This document shows positions 50,166 through 62,664 of a stretch of DNA of 64,000 nucleotides, piece after piece. The notes under the pieces are model-generated. The model saw only the letters and a program-made list of their open reading frames with translations, ran no database searches and was not told the origin of the DNA. The DNA lies in NCBI RefSeq assembly GCF_051622035.1, contig NC_135366.1, positions 4,805,001 through 4,869,000 of the forward strand, given 5' to 3'. Positions within the stretch are counted from its first letter, which is position 1; each line of letters opens with the position of its first letter. The stretch is from Arctopsyche grandis. Taxonomy: Eukaryota; Arthropoda; Insecta; Trichoptera; Hydropsychidae. The position numbers and the translations under genes are program-made.

Positions 50166-50749
50166 ATTCTCGAAGGTTTCGATGACGATGACGACGACGA
50201 GATTCCTACACCTTCTTGAACTTCTTCTTCCAACAAAAACGCGATTATACATAATTTTTCGTTCGATAAACGCCGAAACATTTTTGCTGACTTGTTTTCT
50301 GACGCGTAGCTAAAAATGCACGTGTATGCATTCATATTGTAAGTACTCGACAATACGACGTAAGCAATATTGCGCCGTATCGTCATGGCCTGTAATGTAT
50401 AAGTAAGCCGATTTTGCCTTGTACTCGGCCAAAGTGCCGTAAGCGTGACGTGACCGCGACGTGTAGGTAGATATGAATAGAAATGTAATAAAATTACATA
50501 TTTGAAACGGAATCGTGCAGTGCTGAAGCCGTGCAGTGCTGTTAAGTATGAATAGACCTTTACTCGATCTTTATAGGCTAACTAAAAAAAAGTGGTGAAT
50601 CGCTATTCGCACTGTTTAGACCAAGTGTTTGCTGTCACGTTTATGAAAACGGCCGTGTGGTTCTATATTTTGTTGTGTTTCGCTTGAATGGCAAATCGAC
50701 AGAGATGTAAACTTTATGTCATCTAATTTTATCTCATTAAAAAGTCACG

Positions 50750-53700
50750 ATGATGGGCAGCAGCGTCAAGTCGGAAGTTCAATGGTCCCCGACACATTCC
50801 GATCATTTTATCACTTGGGGGACTGATATCAGCCTGTACGAAGTTGGGCCACTCAGTGACGTCTCTTCTAAACCATCATGTATGTAGCTTGTTTTATTTT
50901 TTAATGTTTCCATTGCATCTAATTCAATATTAACCGAATGCTTTCATCTTAGGTATAACTTTATCTGAAAAAACTGGAGCTCATTTAGTCGCAAGCAATA
51001 ATAGCTATCACTATGTGAAATGTATCGACATATGCCCGCAATCAAAGAGCGATCCGTTACTAGCTGTAGGACAAGCGAATGGAAAAGTTACTCTTACAAC
51101 TTTCGGTCCGACGTCTTTCGATGCTTTGGGACTGAACGGAAAGGAATTTGGTATAATATAATATTATTAAATACAATTTATTATAGTATGAATGATTTTA
51201 CTATGGAGTTTTCGATGGATTTTTAAAGGTACACATATAATTATACAAATTTAATTAAACATACTTTTTTTTTCAAATTTAATGTTAATTGTTGAGTTTT
51301 ATATTGTATTGAATTGATTATCAATATTCTAGAAAACAAATAGTATTAACAGACATAACATTCAAAAGATAGTTTTTTAAACAGATTCTGGCTTTGGCAA
51401 CCACAACACATTCAAACTCGTTCATAGAATAAACAATTAAAACGTTTAATTTTGTGCAATTTGCCATATGTATGTTTAAAACCTTACAAGAAACATTAAT
51501 ATATGTATACAAATATACAACCAGCAGAATAGACTAGTGGTTAGTATATAGTGCTTTGAACAGAGTGGTCACGGGTTCAAATCCCACTGGTTTTTGTTGG
51601 CCAGACCTTGTATTTGTGACTCCAGGTCGATTGTTTCTTATCAGAGTTTGCCAATTTATCTGATTTTCATTGAAACTGTTCCAACAAATTGGCAAACTTG
51701 CCCATTTTCTCGCAAATCTCGAGTTTTCGGCAATCTGTGGATGTTAATCGATATGATTTACTATGTATGATAGTACTTGTATCAAATGTACAATATTTCT
51801 GGGTAGGAAGGCGCGTTGGGGTTACCTGTTAGGCCTTCCTGGTATAAATTAAAAAAAAAATCAATTTCTTTTTAAGCAATTTAAATATGTATGTATATAA
51901 TTTTCAGTACCACGCCATGCTAGACAATGCAACGGAGTGGCATGGAATGGAATAGACTCGAATTTACTCGCTGGTGTATTGGACAAGTATAAAAATGACA
52001 ATTGTATACTTCTATGGGATGTAATGAAGAGTCCTACTAGTAGCGAAGGTTTTACATTTATTATTTAAAAAATTATATATGTATATCAATAGAGTTCTAT
52101 AATTTTTTTGTTTTTGTATAAATTTTAGGCAATTTATCTCCCCGACTGTCACAATACAACATGAATCCGGTGGCGGAATTATCAAAGCCTTATTTGGAGA
52201 TGGGACTGTCTGAACTTGCGCATTCTTTGGCTTGGTTTCATCATGAGCCACGTACTTTAGTGGTTGGCATGAATCAGAAACAAATCAAAACGTTCGATCT
52301 TAGAGGTGAATCAAAGAGGTCGAATTTTGCTACGGAATTCTTATCATCATCGTACAAATTAGTGGAAGAATTTGTTCTGCTGATAACTTTTGAACTCTAT
52401 AATGAAAAGCATAGATTAGAATCGGAAATCGACAGATGTTATTGGTTTATTTAAATACATTATTTGAGTATTAGAAAGTTTCACAAACATAAATAAATCT
52501 TATGTGGCTTAAATTGATTTATGGGAAGATCAACAAAATATACTGAACTGAAGTTGAATTTTCTTATAAAAATTTAACAAAATAAAAGTGATGAAATGGG
52601 AATCAGCAGAGTTCTTTTAAAACATTTAATTACTCCAAGCAACAGCAAAAAAGTACCGGAGCGGAGACTAATAAGTCTTTATTAAATTTGACCCACTGAA
52701 CTCGAATATGACAATGATTTTTATCGTTTCTTCTCGTTTATGAAATATGAGCGTTTCAAAAAATGCGCAATTTTAACTGAGCAAACCAACAAAAATCATT
52801 ATCTTATCCTAATTCATTGGGTTAGTCTCCGCTCCGGTAATCCTTTTTGTTGCTCAGTGTTATTAACATTCGGTTTATCTTGTACAGGTTTTCTTAAACA
52901 CTTTCACGTAATATTTCATTATTTTACAGATGCGACTAACAAAGCCATAAGCATCGCCTCTACCAAAGCCGTCTACGGTGTATGCGTGAACCCTTACAAC
53001 GACTATCAAATGGCCAGTCGCGTTGACAGTACGATCGTCATATGGGACCGGAGAATGTTCGAAAAACCAGTTTTGAACCTTCCTCAAAATAAAGCAGTCA
53101 TGAAAGTACTCTGGTGTCCCACTAGGTATATAGCATTTCATAGCTTAACATTTACATGTATTCTTTTTTACAATATATTCTTTTGCATTGCAGACAAAAT
53201 TTGCTAGCTTCTTTGCAACGCGACAGCACTGTACTTCACCTAGCAGATCTTCGCGGCCTAAGCAACGCTACCATGTTTGACATCGGAACCGAAGTCGTCG
53301 GAGATCCGGCTTCCGCTCTCGAGCGTTCAGTTATTCCCGGTTCCACTCAGACTATTACCAGCTTCAGCTGGCATCCTACGGACAGTAATCGACTTTTGAC
53401 CATTTCTATGCCAGGTAGAATTATATAGAAAGTTGATATGGATCAAAGTTCAGTATCTTTTATATATTTTAATCGATTATTTTCATCAAAATTTTTAAGG
53501 AACACTTGCAGACTATGTCGTATGCGACCGGATAACTTTAAATTGGGGCTCCGGCTCCAGTCCGTTCGTTTGGTCGCACGGTAATACCACTTTAAAGATG
53601 CTCACGGAAGATTCAAACATGCTTTTGAACGATATATCGGCTAAGATCAAACAAAGAGCGACGATCGATTATGGACTTAAGGTTTTTTCATTTTATATGT

Positions 53701-55767
53701 AGAAGCTGTAATCAATTTATTTTACATATAATTTTCAATCCAAATTTTATTTTAGCTTGATCTGTGGCAAAATGGAGACTTGGCTGATGATGACCACTTG
53801 AAAAAGTTATGGAATTGGCTTCACGTTAGCAGATCTTTTGTCGAAGACGGTACACTGAAATCCAGTTTATATATTTTTATATTGTACTGTTCTTTGTAAT
53901 GTTAAAAAAATAATTACAGGATGTATTCGAGGATCGAACAGTAAACATCCTGGTGTAAAATCGGCATTGAAGCTTGAGCTGCCGAATACTTCATCGATGG
54001 GATCCGGTAGTTGTGTCAGTTCCGTTAAAACAGACTTTGCAGGAATAAACAATATATATAATACAATTTATAGGTAGATTTTAATACAAATCATCTCTGT
54101 AATCAGTGTATTTCAATCAAAGATTTATTCAATGTTGTTTTTTTCAGGAGCGAGGATCGTGATAAGGCTTTACAATTGTGCGGATGGAATTTCGATAAGG
54201 ATTCTGCGTCTCTGACGGCTTTTCTAGATAGATTAGAAACTGAAAAAGCATATACACGTGCCGCTGCTATATCTGTTTTTAATATGAAGTTGAGATATGG
54301 TATAGAAATATTGAATAGGGGTGCTGAAAAGGTAGTAATTTTGACACTGTTTACTTTGATAATTTTATCATATGTGATATAAATTAACAACGTCTTTTTA
54401 GAATCCTCAAAATGCTCATCTAGGAATTATTTCAATGGCGCTCTCCGGATATTCAGAAGCTCCTGGAAGCATGTGGCGTCAATTATGTTCTACGCCTCGG
54501 CATTTGACCGATCCGTATATTAGAGCTATATTTGCTTTCCTAACGTCTGAAAACGGTTGCTATGATAGTGTATTGGTAAATAAGTTTTTGTTCATATCAT
54601 TCAGTGATTCAGTTGATGTAAAAGACTAATTTTATGCCTTTAGAATCTTCTATATATCTGGACATTTTTTTTAGAATGAAAATGGAATGAGCGTAGACGA
54701 TAAAGTAGCTTTTGCTTGCATATTCTTGTCTGATTCAAAGTTACCCGAATACATTATACAACTCACCGCGAAACTAATCGAAGACGGAAATTTGTCTGGT
54801 ATCACTTTAACCGGTAATAACCGTTCATACGTAAAAGCTGCTTTGTATTCTACTATAATATTAAATTAAACTATCTAAACTTTCAGGCACAAGCGTGGAA
54901 TGTATTAATCTATTGCAACAGTATTTAGATATCACCGGAGACGTTCAATCAGTGAGCCTGATCGCCGCTCGAACCTTCCAACCGGAACTGCTCAAAGAAC
55001 CTCAAGTCGTCGATTGGATCGCTAGGTATTGCTTTATCAACGCCAATTCGAAGATATGCAATGTTTAATCATGATTTATTCTTACAGTTATAGAAATCTG
55101 TTGGATTCGTGGCACTTTTGGGCTCAACGAGCGTCCTTTGACATAGCTTTAAGTGCTTGCAATTCTTCGAATAAACCTTCTCACCAAGTCTATATTTCTT
55201 GTAACTACTGTGGCAAAAGTGTTTCTGCTTACATGCAAGGTTTGCATCGTAGTAGAAATAGTTTTGCTAGAATTGCTGCTACTTCTAATAAGTTTAAGGT
55301 GGGTTTTGATTTCAATATATTGAATACTATTTGCGTAGTGTTTTTTAATATAATTTTTTTTATAGCAAATGTCGGCTTGTCCTAACTGCCGTAAGCCCTT
55401 GCCACGTTGTTCCATATGCTTACTCCATATGGGGACTCACGGTGGACCCATTACTACTGCTGCTACTGGTGCAACTGCTCCAGGAACGGTCAGCACTAGG
55501 GAATTTCATAAAAGTAGTGATTTTTCCAGTTGGTTCACTTGGTGTCAGACTTGCCGGCATGGAGGTCACGCTGTGCATATAACCCAGTGGTTCAAGTATG
55601 CCTTTGCTTTATATGATGTTTTGTCTATTGTATGTGTCCTTGGTTATATTGATTTGCATTCTTGTTTCAGAGATCATTCAGAATGTCCCGTGACGTCGTG
55701 TATGTGTCAGTGTTTTTCAGTCGATTCAGTTTCTAGTCAATCGTTCTTACAACTGTGTATAAGTTGA
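50750..55767 (+). CDS. MIOS: MIOS (Mio), GATOR2 complex subunit
   Basis: Sixteen exons join in frame: 50750-50879, 50953-51150, 51908-52048, 52129-52305, 52930-53125, 53194-53414, 53500-53681, 53756-53849, 53920-54073, 54148-54331, 54402-54575, 54675-54813, 54887-55025, 55088-55298, 55366-55595 and 55671-55767, giving 888 aa (human MIOS is 875). An N-terminal WD propeller ([54 protein letters not shown]) is followed by an alpha-solenoid ([58 protein letters not shown]). A C-terminal zinc-binding domain closes the protein ([46 protein letters not shown]). MIOS assembles with WDR24, WDR59, SEH1L and SEC13 to relieve GATOR1 inhibition of mTORC1. Two ATGs are adjacent at the start (50750 and 50753). 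The exon 9 donor at 54073 is fixed by frame. Confidence 0.97.
51519..51862 (+). mobile_element. tRNA-derived SINE in MIOS intron 2
   Basis: The head AACCAGCAGAATAGACTAGT has the B-box GGTTCAAATCCC, then the body TATCAGAGTTTGCCAATTTA and the end GGCCTTCCTGGTATAAATT with an A-tail. It is the best full-length plus-strand copy in the window. Confidence 0.78.
52635..52860. mobile_element. TIR MITE of about 225 bp in MIOS intron 4
   Basis: The left end has CAAGCAACAGCAAAAAAGTA plus CCGGAGCGGAGACTAA. The right end is TTAGTCTCCGCTCCGGTAAT plus CCTTTTTGTTGCTCAGTG. These are inverted repeats of about 38 bp. Related ends occur at 27100-27140 and 27810-27848. The superfamily is not determined. Confidence 0.65.
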
Positions 55768-56041
55768 CCTGCCATATTTTGATCTTAAGTTAATATGTGA
55801 AATGATCGTATGCTGAAGAATAATTTGCGAATTTTGCCACTTATAAAAAATTTTTATGTTTTTATTTTGTGTTGAATATAAATGGAAAGGTAAAGCTTTT
55901 TTTATATATGACATTTTTTTCGGTATGTTTTCATGTCATTGTATGAATCTATTTTATATTTACCGATTGTTTTATGATGTATTTGTACAATTTGAATATT
56001 TGTTGTATATATGTATATGAATATAAAGAAATACAGAATTT

Positions 56042-56047
56042 AATAAA
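56042..56047 (+). terminator. MIOS polyadenylation signal
   Basis: AATAAA lies 275 bp after the stop codon, at the end of an AT-rich 3' UTR, with a second hexamer four bases on. Confidence 0.5.
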
Positions 56048-56193
56048 AATAAACTATTTTTTTTAACTATAAGGAATAGAAATCATGTTTTTATGTAGTA
56101 TTGAAAATAAATGGAAAGGTAAAGCACAGTTATTGTAAAATAAAAAGAAGTAGATTATGTTCTGAATTAGCATGATATTACATACATGTGCTA

Positions 56194-56393
56194 AACTGAC
56201 TATTCCGCAGAAAACGATCTCGCGCAAGTCACTAAAATCTCGATCATGGAACATCTGGCACTCGAGTTCTCTTTGTCACAATATTTCGAGTGGGTGGCTT
56301 TCGATTGATGGAGTTTTTGGGTGCCAGATGTTCCGTGATCGAGATTTTAGTGACTTGTGCGTGATCGCTTTTTGCGGAATAATCATCGAGCCG
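56194..56393. mobile_element. MITE family G, copy 5 (palindromic form)
   Basis: The family core occurs twice in opposite orientation (AATCTCGATCATGGAACATC and GTTCCGTGATCGAGATTTTA), so the copy folds on itself. It ends GCGGAATAATCATCGAGCC. Confidence 0.68.
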
Positions 56394-56516
56394 TCATATT
56401 TTTAAAGAGGATAAGCCTAAATATGACAAATACGTACATTTTGAAAGTTTGATGTAAGTATTCAAAGAAATACAAGTTTAAGTAATGATTTATATCAGCT
56501 CACAATATTATATGTA

Positions 56517-56679
56517 CAGGTTTGTTACTGAGAGTTGGCGCGTTTTCGTACGTACAGAAACGCGCGAAAGGGACAGAGCGTCTTTCTATTATGGAATACA
56601 GTATGACCCCATGCTATACACCTATTCACAGACACAACACAAGCGCATTTGTTCGCGCCAACTCTTAGTAACAAACCTG
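56517..56679. mobile_element. hAT-like MITE of 163 bp
   Basis: Inverted ends CAGGTTTGTTACTGAGAGTT and AACTCTTAGTAACAAACCTG pair over about 27 bp through GGCGCG. The flanks TATATGTA and TATGTATA are only loosely similar. A partial second copy is at 47245-47342. Confidence 0.7.
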
Positions 56680-57307
56680 TATGTATATCTGACATCTGTA
56701 TTAGTACTCCAGAGATATTCGAAAATTAGCCCAATGGGAAAAAAATTAAACTACGTAAATAAATCAGTGTCAGATTCTGGAAAAATATCTAAGCCGGAGT
56801 CATGTTTTTTTAACGACTATAACTCGAATTAATTTGTGACACTAAAATTATAATACTTCGTAACATTTATTATTAAGTATTTATATAAATGATTATATAT
56901 ATATATTTTTTTTTATTATTTTTTTATTTATATATATTTTAGCTATCAAGCTAATTTAAAAATACATCTTAATTTAAATATAAGCATTAGCTAGGATTTT
57001 TACTTTATTTTATTAAGGAAGGCACATACTTCTTTTTAATTTTAAAATAAAAGTGACTAAGAACTACATACATACATATCTTTTGGTCAACAACTGAAAT
57101 GTTTTTTCCAACACAACCACGGTGAAACGATGAAATTAAAAACTGTATTGAAATACGATTATTTTTATAAAATGCGCCAGTTTAATTTTAATTTTACAAT
57201 GAGCCATTTCAAAACACAAATGTTAAAAAATATAATGGTCAACAAACCAATTCTTACGACCGCCCATTCCACGCTGAATACAAATGTCAATAGTTGAACA
57301 GTGACAG

Positions 57308-58184
57308 ATGACAGGTAAACGATTAGCAATGGAACCGCCCATTGACTGGGAAAGAGACCGTTTCCCATATTGCATAGTCTGGACACCTATACCGTTATTA
57401 ACGTATGCACACATGCAGTGGTTTTATTTAACGGTGGCGTATTTTATCTCGATTCTCATTGGTAAAAGGGGCTTATATTTTCCCCTCGAAAAGTCTTCTC
57501 ACAAATGAACACATCTTCAAAATGTAGGCATTTAAAATACGCCCTCGTGCTTAATTTTTCAATTTATTAAAATTGCCCAACGCTCCTATTCATGTTTGTT
57601 TATATTATCACAGATGGCTGTTTCCAATCATAGGCCACATGGGAATAGGTACGTCGACGGGAGTCATCAGGGATTTCGCAGGACCTTATTACGTCTCCGA
57701 AGATAACATGGCCTTCGGAAGGCCCGCCGTTTACTGGCAACTATCTCAAAGTCAAGCACTACAAGGAGAGTCCGGCTGGGACGCGGCCGTCGCTGAAGCT
57801 TCCGAAATATATAAAAAAAGAATGGTACTGTTTGTCGAATTTGTGTATTGACTAATCATTTTTCTTTTAGTTTCAATTTGTGAATGCATATTTCAGCACA
57901 ACTTGTTCTGCGACAATTGCCATTCCCACGTTGCGACAGCTCTGAATTTGATGGAATACGGAGGTAGTACATCTTGGAATATGTTCAAATTGGCCGTTCT
58001 GCTGTTAGTATTTGGGAAATATGTCAGGTGAATTAAAATAAAGTATAATTTGTTTTCTTTTTTTTTTCAATTTTTTTTTAATAATACTTTGTTATATTCT
58101 TTTAGCATTGCAACCTTCTTCAAAACGTGGACTCCATTTTTAATAATATTAACATTAGCCACTTCCCTATCGTTTTACGTTTAA
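57308..58184 (+). CDS. TMEM222: TMEM222 family membrane protein (RTE1/DUF778 domain)
   Basis: Four exons join in frame: 57308-57402, 57614-57824, 57897-58027 and 58106-58184, giving 171 aa. The conserved core is PIDWERDRFPYCIVWTPIPL, WLFPIIGHMGIGTSTGVIRD, FAGPYYVSEDNMAFGRP, and the Cys/His motif NLFCDNCHSHVATALNLM. Two hydrophobic segments follow near the C-terminus (about 130-145 and 151-171). This matches animal TMEM222, which shares its domain with plant REVERSION-TO-ETHYLENE SENSITIVITY1. The biochemical role is unknown. The protein is shorter than human (208 aa) because it lacks the long N-terminal extension. An in-frame ATG at residue 8 is an alternative start. AATAAA at 58203-58208 lies only 19 bp after the stop. 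Confidence 0.95.
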
Positions 58185-58219
58185 TATGATCGTATTTATG
58201 AAAATAAAAGCATTCTTTT

Positions 58220-59270
58220 TATATTTTTATTATTGATTGTATACATACATATTACAATATATATATATATATAATACATAGTATGCTGACACAATGAACA
58301 ATATATGTAATTAGCTTAACGTGAACATGTGTACTTTGTCATGTCGTTGTACATTTTGATCTTGTTCCGACAACATCTAATGAAATACCAATTTGGTGTA
58401 TAGACACATACATAATCCATATTTTTAAGCTAATATTCTCCTTTTCATTAACACGTGTGGAACTACGGATTATCAGATGAGTAACTGCGACAACGCATTG
58501 TCATGGCCTCCTTTTTGTTCTCGATCTTATCCAAGACCTTATCAGTTGCATTCGGTTTGGATATCCAGGATTTACTGTATGAAAAAATTTAAAAAAACAA
58601 GTCTTTGGTGTCAAAATGTAATCTTCATGTCTGTCTTAAAAGTAATTACAACTTAGAATGAATGTAATTGTGATGATTCTTGTAATTGTGATAATTAAAA
58701 CTAGTAATGAATGTAATTGTGATGATTTTCTACTCATTTTTATATGAAGTAAGTGAATATGTTAACGGAACACATGAAATTAAATTCTATTTAAAATGAT
58801 GTGATTGTAAGTAATGTATGTGTTATGTAATTTTAAGCAATAAATGATTAAACGTATGTACACACTGGCTTTTATTTTTTGAACGTTCGCTCTTTTCTAT
58901 CAACTGAACTGAATTACAAGTGAAACACCAAAGATTAAAAGCTAATTATGATAACGAAAACCATATTAGGTGTTTTTATGCATAAAGTACTTAAATGCAA
59001 TGTGTAACATTTGATTAAGTAAACATAATACATATAAATGTGTAACTAATTATAAACACAATTTACAATGGAGATAAATTGATTAAAAATGAAAAGTAGA
59101 AAAATTTGAATAATAAAATCTCATTTATATATTTAATATGTATATAAAGCTCAGGAAATTGATTTTTTTTTTAATTTTGTACAATAACTCAACATTGTTT
59201 TTAATAAAATTTTAAAGATTTGCAAATTTAACGCACAGTGCATGTAGCATTAAGATTAAGATCACAATAG
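58220..59270. other. Intergenic space between convergent TMEM222 and UMAD1
   Basis: AT-rich, with no gene or repeat ends recognised. It includes a short (TA)n run at 58258-58272. Confidence 0.45.
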
Positions 59271-59275
59271 GAACC

Positions 59276-59683
59276 TCAGCTCTCCCGCAGGACACCTTTT
59301 TCTACTGAAAATTCATAATCTGTCGTCTCAACTTGTAACCTTCTGGTGCAATATGCCATTATTTCACTTAGTTGAATTGATAAAATGTCATTCCTCGAGT
59401 CCGCCGAAAAATCCTTGTTCAAATTGAAAGGCACTCCTTGAAGGAAGTTGTCTTCTTTTTTTTGAGCTGTCGCCACCATAGTAGCATTACTAGGTTGTCC
59501 AAAAGAGGGATAAATGGGCCCCGGGCCTCCCATCGATGGATTCATTGTGGGATAAGGTAGATCTGTCCTTCTATTTACTACGACAAAGTCTTCCGCTGGT
59601 CCCGGTATTGGCGGTTGAGATGTATCCTCTTGCTCGCCAGGAGAATGCTTTTTCTCTTTCTTGTGGCCGAAAAATGAAAACAT
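59276..59683 (-). CDS. UMAD1: UMA-domain protein, UMAD1-like
   Basis: A single uninterrupted minus-strand frame of 135 aa. The N-terminus MFSFFGHKKEKK resembles the MFHFFRK start of vertebrate UMAD1. A short DFVVVNR segment comes next, then a Pro/Gly-rich linker, then the UMA domain at about residues 80-132 (FLQGVPFNLNKDF ... YEFSVEKGVLRES), which has the VPF and YDFSLE-like hallmarks seen in UBAP1, MVB12 and UMAD1. UMA domains contact the ESCRT-I core, so a role in endosomal sorting is likely. The gene is intronless in its coding part, unlike its neighbours. The start is the first Met of the frame. Confidence 0.85.
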   Translation of the reverse strand: MFSFFGHKKEKKHSPGEQEDTSQPPIPGPAEDFVVVNRRTDLPYPTMNPSMGGPGPIYPSFGQPSNATMVATAQKKEDNFLQGVPFNLNKDFSADSRNDILSIQLSEIMAYCTRRLQVETTDYEFSVEKGVLRES

Positions 59684-59829
59684 TGTGGTGTTTTGATGAT
59701 AAATATATAAATTCCAAACAAAGCCGTCAAACGTATCAGATACACGTATGTGCGTAGAACAACAAATTCACAATCTTTAGACAAACGTCAAAATTTCGAG
59801 CAAATGACTAATGACGATTGATCCTAAGT

Positions 59830-60620
59830 CGTAATGTTTCGACCATAGCCAAAATAGAATAAATGTCATACATAACATGACGCATTCTAATATTAAATTA
59901 AAATCTTATGCGGTTTATTATCCTTATAATTTTATATTTAAATAAATTGTCAATGAAAAGAAAACTGACAGTAAATATGTGCGTTTTTGAAGAGCTTAAA
60001 ACAAACGACGTAGTGATTTTTTTTATTTTTACTATTTTAATTTGATAACTGCAGACATTATTACAGTTTTACAAAACATCACCTTGATTGGGAAAAGAAA
60101 ATGTTTCCTTCCGATTTATGCAATTTTACTGCGTGTATTTCTTATTGAAATATATAGAAGTTTGTGAGTTCAACTTAGAAATAAATGCATGCCCACTTAA
60201 TGAATTCTTTATTCTCAGTAAAACATTAGTAAGAGCTGTTTAAAAGTTCTGCTTTTCTAATTATAATGAAAATGGTAGCTAGAGATGGAGAAATTCAGTG
60301 GTTCGTTGCTGAGGCTGTTTGCTACTTACATAAGTTTTAAGTTAAAAAGTTTGTAAAAATAAAAACCCTGTAACATTACTAATTATCATTTACGCCTTTT
60401 TCTAATGTATTTATTCAGTACTAAATGAACGTAGTACAAAGCCGACAAAAGAAAATCCGGGCCCTGGTGTAACCCATTCATTACACACACGTAAGACAGT
60501 TTCATTTATGTTTTCAATTAGTACAAGTTGTTTTTGTTTCCGGGTTTTTTAACTATTAGTTTTTGGCATGAAAATTAGCCATAATTTATGTATTATAAAA
60601 TATGATCCGGGCCTTGGTTA
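59830..60620. other. Non-coding stretch upstream of UMAD1
   Basis: No gene is seen. The proximal part (59690-59860) should contain the UMAD1 promoter, but no clear core element stands out. Confidence 0.4.
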
Positions 60621-60624
60621 TTAG

Positions 60625-60784
60625 CAGAGATCGGCAGCCAAGTTGCTTTTACTTTCAAAAAATGGTTCACTATTGTCAATTACTATTGTCCTACAAAGCA
60701 AGAGAGCAAAAAAAAGTTGACCATAGTAATTGACAATAGTGAACCATTTTTTGTTGGTAAAAGCAACTTGGTCACCGATCTCTG
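60625..60784. mobile_element. hAT fold-back MITE of 160 bp with 8-bp TSD
   Basis: CAGAGATCGGCAGCCAAGTT and AACTTGGTCACCGATCTCTG are the ends of two arms of about 65 bp that pair over most of the element (CACTATTGTCAATTACTA and its inverse). The flanks GTTATTAG (60617-60624) and GTTATAAG (60785-60792) differ at one base. Confidence 0.85.
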
Positions 60785-61429
60785 GTTATAAGCATCGATT
60801 GGTACCCCCCCTATGGTCAGGCCTGACGTAGTGTATCAATGTATTATCAATTGCTGTTAATGCATGATGACATGGTGAACGACTGCAATAATTTTTCATA
60901 AGCGTTAAGCTATTCTTTCATACTTTTATATTGAGGTTTGTTCAATTGAATTTTTGTCGGTAAAGAATAAATGATGGACATTATCGATGTTATAAAAAAC
61001 AATTTTTATTTAGTACCGAATGTAGTAAACAATTTTATATAGCAAAGAAAAACATTTTTTTATGATGTTGACGTACTTTGACAACACGAAGAATATTTTC
61101 GGTCCAAAATATAATTTTATTAGTATTTTCATAAAAAGTGGCCATTCATAGTTTTCAACTGCCTGTAAGGAATTAAGGATCATAAGTACCTGAATAAAAA
61201 ACAATGTAATGTAATTATAATATTTTTTTAAATTCAAAAATTTAAATTCGTTCAATTTGATCATATTTTTAATTCATAATTGACTAAATTCAAATTCTAA
61301 CTCGAAACCAATTGGAATAAGCTAACAATTGGGAAAAGCAAACGCACAACTTGTGCAGTAATTTTTATTAATTTAAATATGAGTCATTTCGGTTTAGGAG
61401 CCGTCGATTGCATCAGTTGAAGCCTCAAA

Positions 61430-61900
61430 GCCGAAATAAAACGTGACGAGGAAGCGATTCAGTGTGAATACGACTGTGCGTGTGCTCATGGCCGTAGAGG
61501 TGAGTGCGTGCGGCCGCGTCGCAGTGGCCTGTTTGTTTTGGTGTCGGTCGCTGGTGGGGCTGCCGCTCATCCCGCTCGTCCCGCCTCCCCTCGCCCCGCC
61601 GCGCCTACGCCCCCTCGCCCCTCCCCGCCCCCGCCCTCCCCCTCGCCCGTCGCTCGCCGCCCCCTCGGCCCCGGTCTTGGCTGCCATCCACCTGTCAACA
61701 CCAAGTAAGTGCCCCTGCCCCTGCCCCCCGCCCGCCCCGCCCCTCGCCCGCGGCCACACACGTGGGACACTTCGAGTGTTTCGAACGTTTGACGTTTCAC
61801 CGGAAGTGGTGTCACTTTTGCCTTCGAGTCGAATCGCGGTGGTGGCTTTCGGGGTGTTTTTGTTGTGACGTGTGACAGCGCCGCCAAATTCGAAACTCGC
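61430..61900 (+). promoter_or_regulatory. CpG-rich promoter and probable first exon of an off-window gene
   Basis: This block of C-rich, CpG-rich DNA has two good plus-strand donors: TAGAG before GTGAGTGCG at about 61499/61500, and ACACCAA before GTAAGTGCC at about 61704/61705. No plus-strand gene in the window accepts these donors, so the body would lie beyond 64000. The long frames here are Pro/Arg/Ala-rich and not convincing protein. Confidence 0.4.
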
Positions 61901-62250
61901 ACCAGCTGACATTCCACCGCGCGTCATACATTCATATACATGTACATGTGTATTTGATATTTGTATACACTCGATGTTTATTTTATTTTTGAATTATTTG
62001 CATTGAAAACTTCTTTTGTTTTGTTTGTTTACATTAACGAACTTTTCTTCATTTGTTTGGCCCGAACTGAATTCTGACCGAAACTGTTGATAATATTAGG
62101 CATTTAAATAAATCACACCAACTAATCTTCTAATACATAATTCGAAAGAGACTTTTTATGTACATAAGTTTGTATCGTTGATTGGGAACTTCGAAAACAA
62201 AACAATGTTTCTATGATGACAATTCATTTGGTTGAATCTTATATTTTTTT

Positions 62251-62437
62251 GGTTTGGTGATTACTGGTCACAAAGCACTGGTCACAAAGTCACTAAAATC
62301 TCTATAACGGAACATCCGGCAGCCGAAAAGTCCATCATACTAACGATAACTTGAGTGCCAAATATTGCGTATTCGCGATTTTAATGGCAAAAATTGTCTT
62401 TGTGACCACCGCAATGTGACTAATAATCCAATCACCA
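62251..62437. mobile_element. MITE family G, copy 6
   Basis: The ends GGTTTGGTGATTACTGGTCA and GACTAATAATCCAATCACC are inverted. The core CGGAACATCCGGCAGCCGAA and TATTGCGTATTCGCGATTTT are shared with copy 4 in opposite orientation. This is the most complete copy, so it best defines the family ends. Confidence 0.72.
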
Positions 62438-62664
62438 TTTTTTTCGATTCAAATAAATTTAATAAAAAAACAATTGAATATTTACTATTAGATTCGCCAT
62501 GTTTAAGCCGTTTATATTACAAGTACTGAGCGAAGCCGGGTAAAACAACAAGTATAATATATATATACATACTCGGTTGTAGAATCGTAAAAAATGCATG
62601 ACTTCGACATTTTCCCATAGTCTGACTCCGATTTACTTATTATTTATATTATATACTTATATAA

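Larger units (their letters stand above)
47400..50559 (-). mobile_element. PIF/Harbinger transposon, broken by later insertions
   Basis: Inverted ends AGGTCTGTTCATACCTAGTC and TTAAGTATGAATAGACCT are flanked by the 3-bp TSD TTA (47397-47399 and 50560-50562), the Harbinger hallmark. On the minus strand a transposase N-terminus is at 50386-50180 (LSNEKLCIIAFLLEEE). A later block around 49280-49150 is typical of Harbinger transposases (VHP-like region, then KTEGEFWTLYKEL and NFFKY). Between these lies an LTR fossil, and after FFKY the frame runs into a jockey LINE. The rest of the DDE domain is lost. A minus-strand frame at 47693-47418 near the other end is not assigned to any family. Confidence 0.75.

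Noticed and set aside
53970-54006. Alternative MIOS exon 9 donor at the GGATCCG/GTAGTT site
   Set aside because: Using it would put exon 10 out of frame. The donor at 54073 keeps the frame through ALQLCGW.
61010-61264. 84-codon minus-strand frame with an acceptor-like TTACAG inside
   Set aside because: It is Phe/Tyr/Ile/Lys-rich from AT-rich DNA, with no partner exons or family resemblance.
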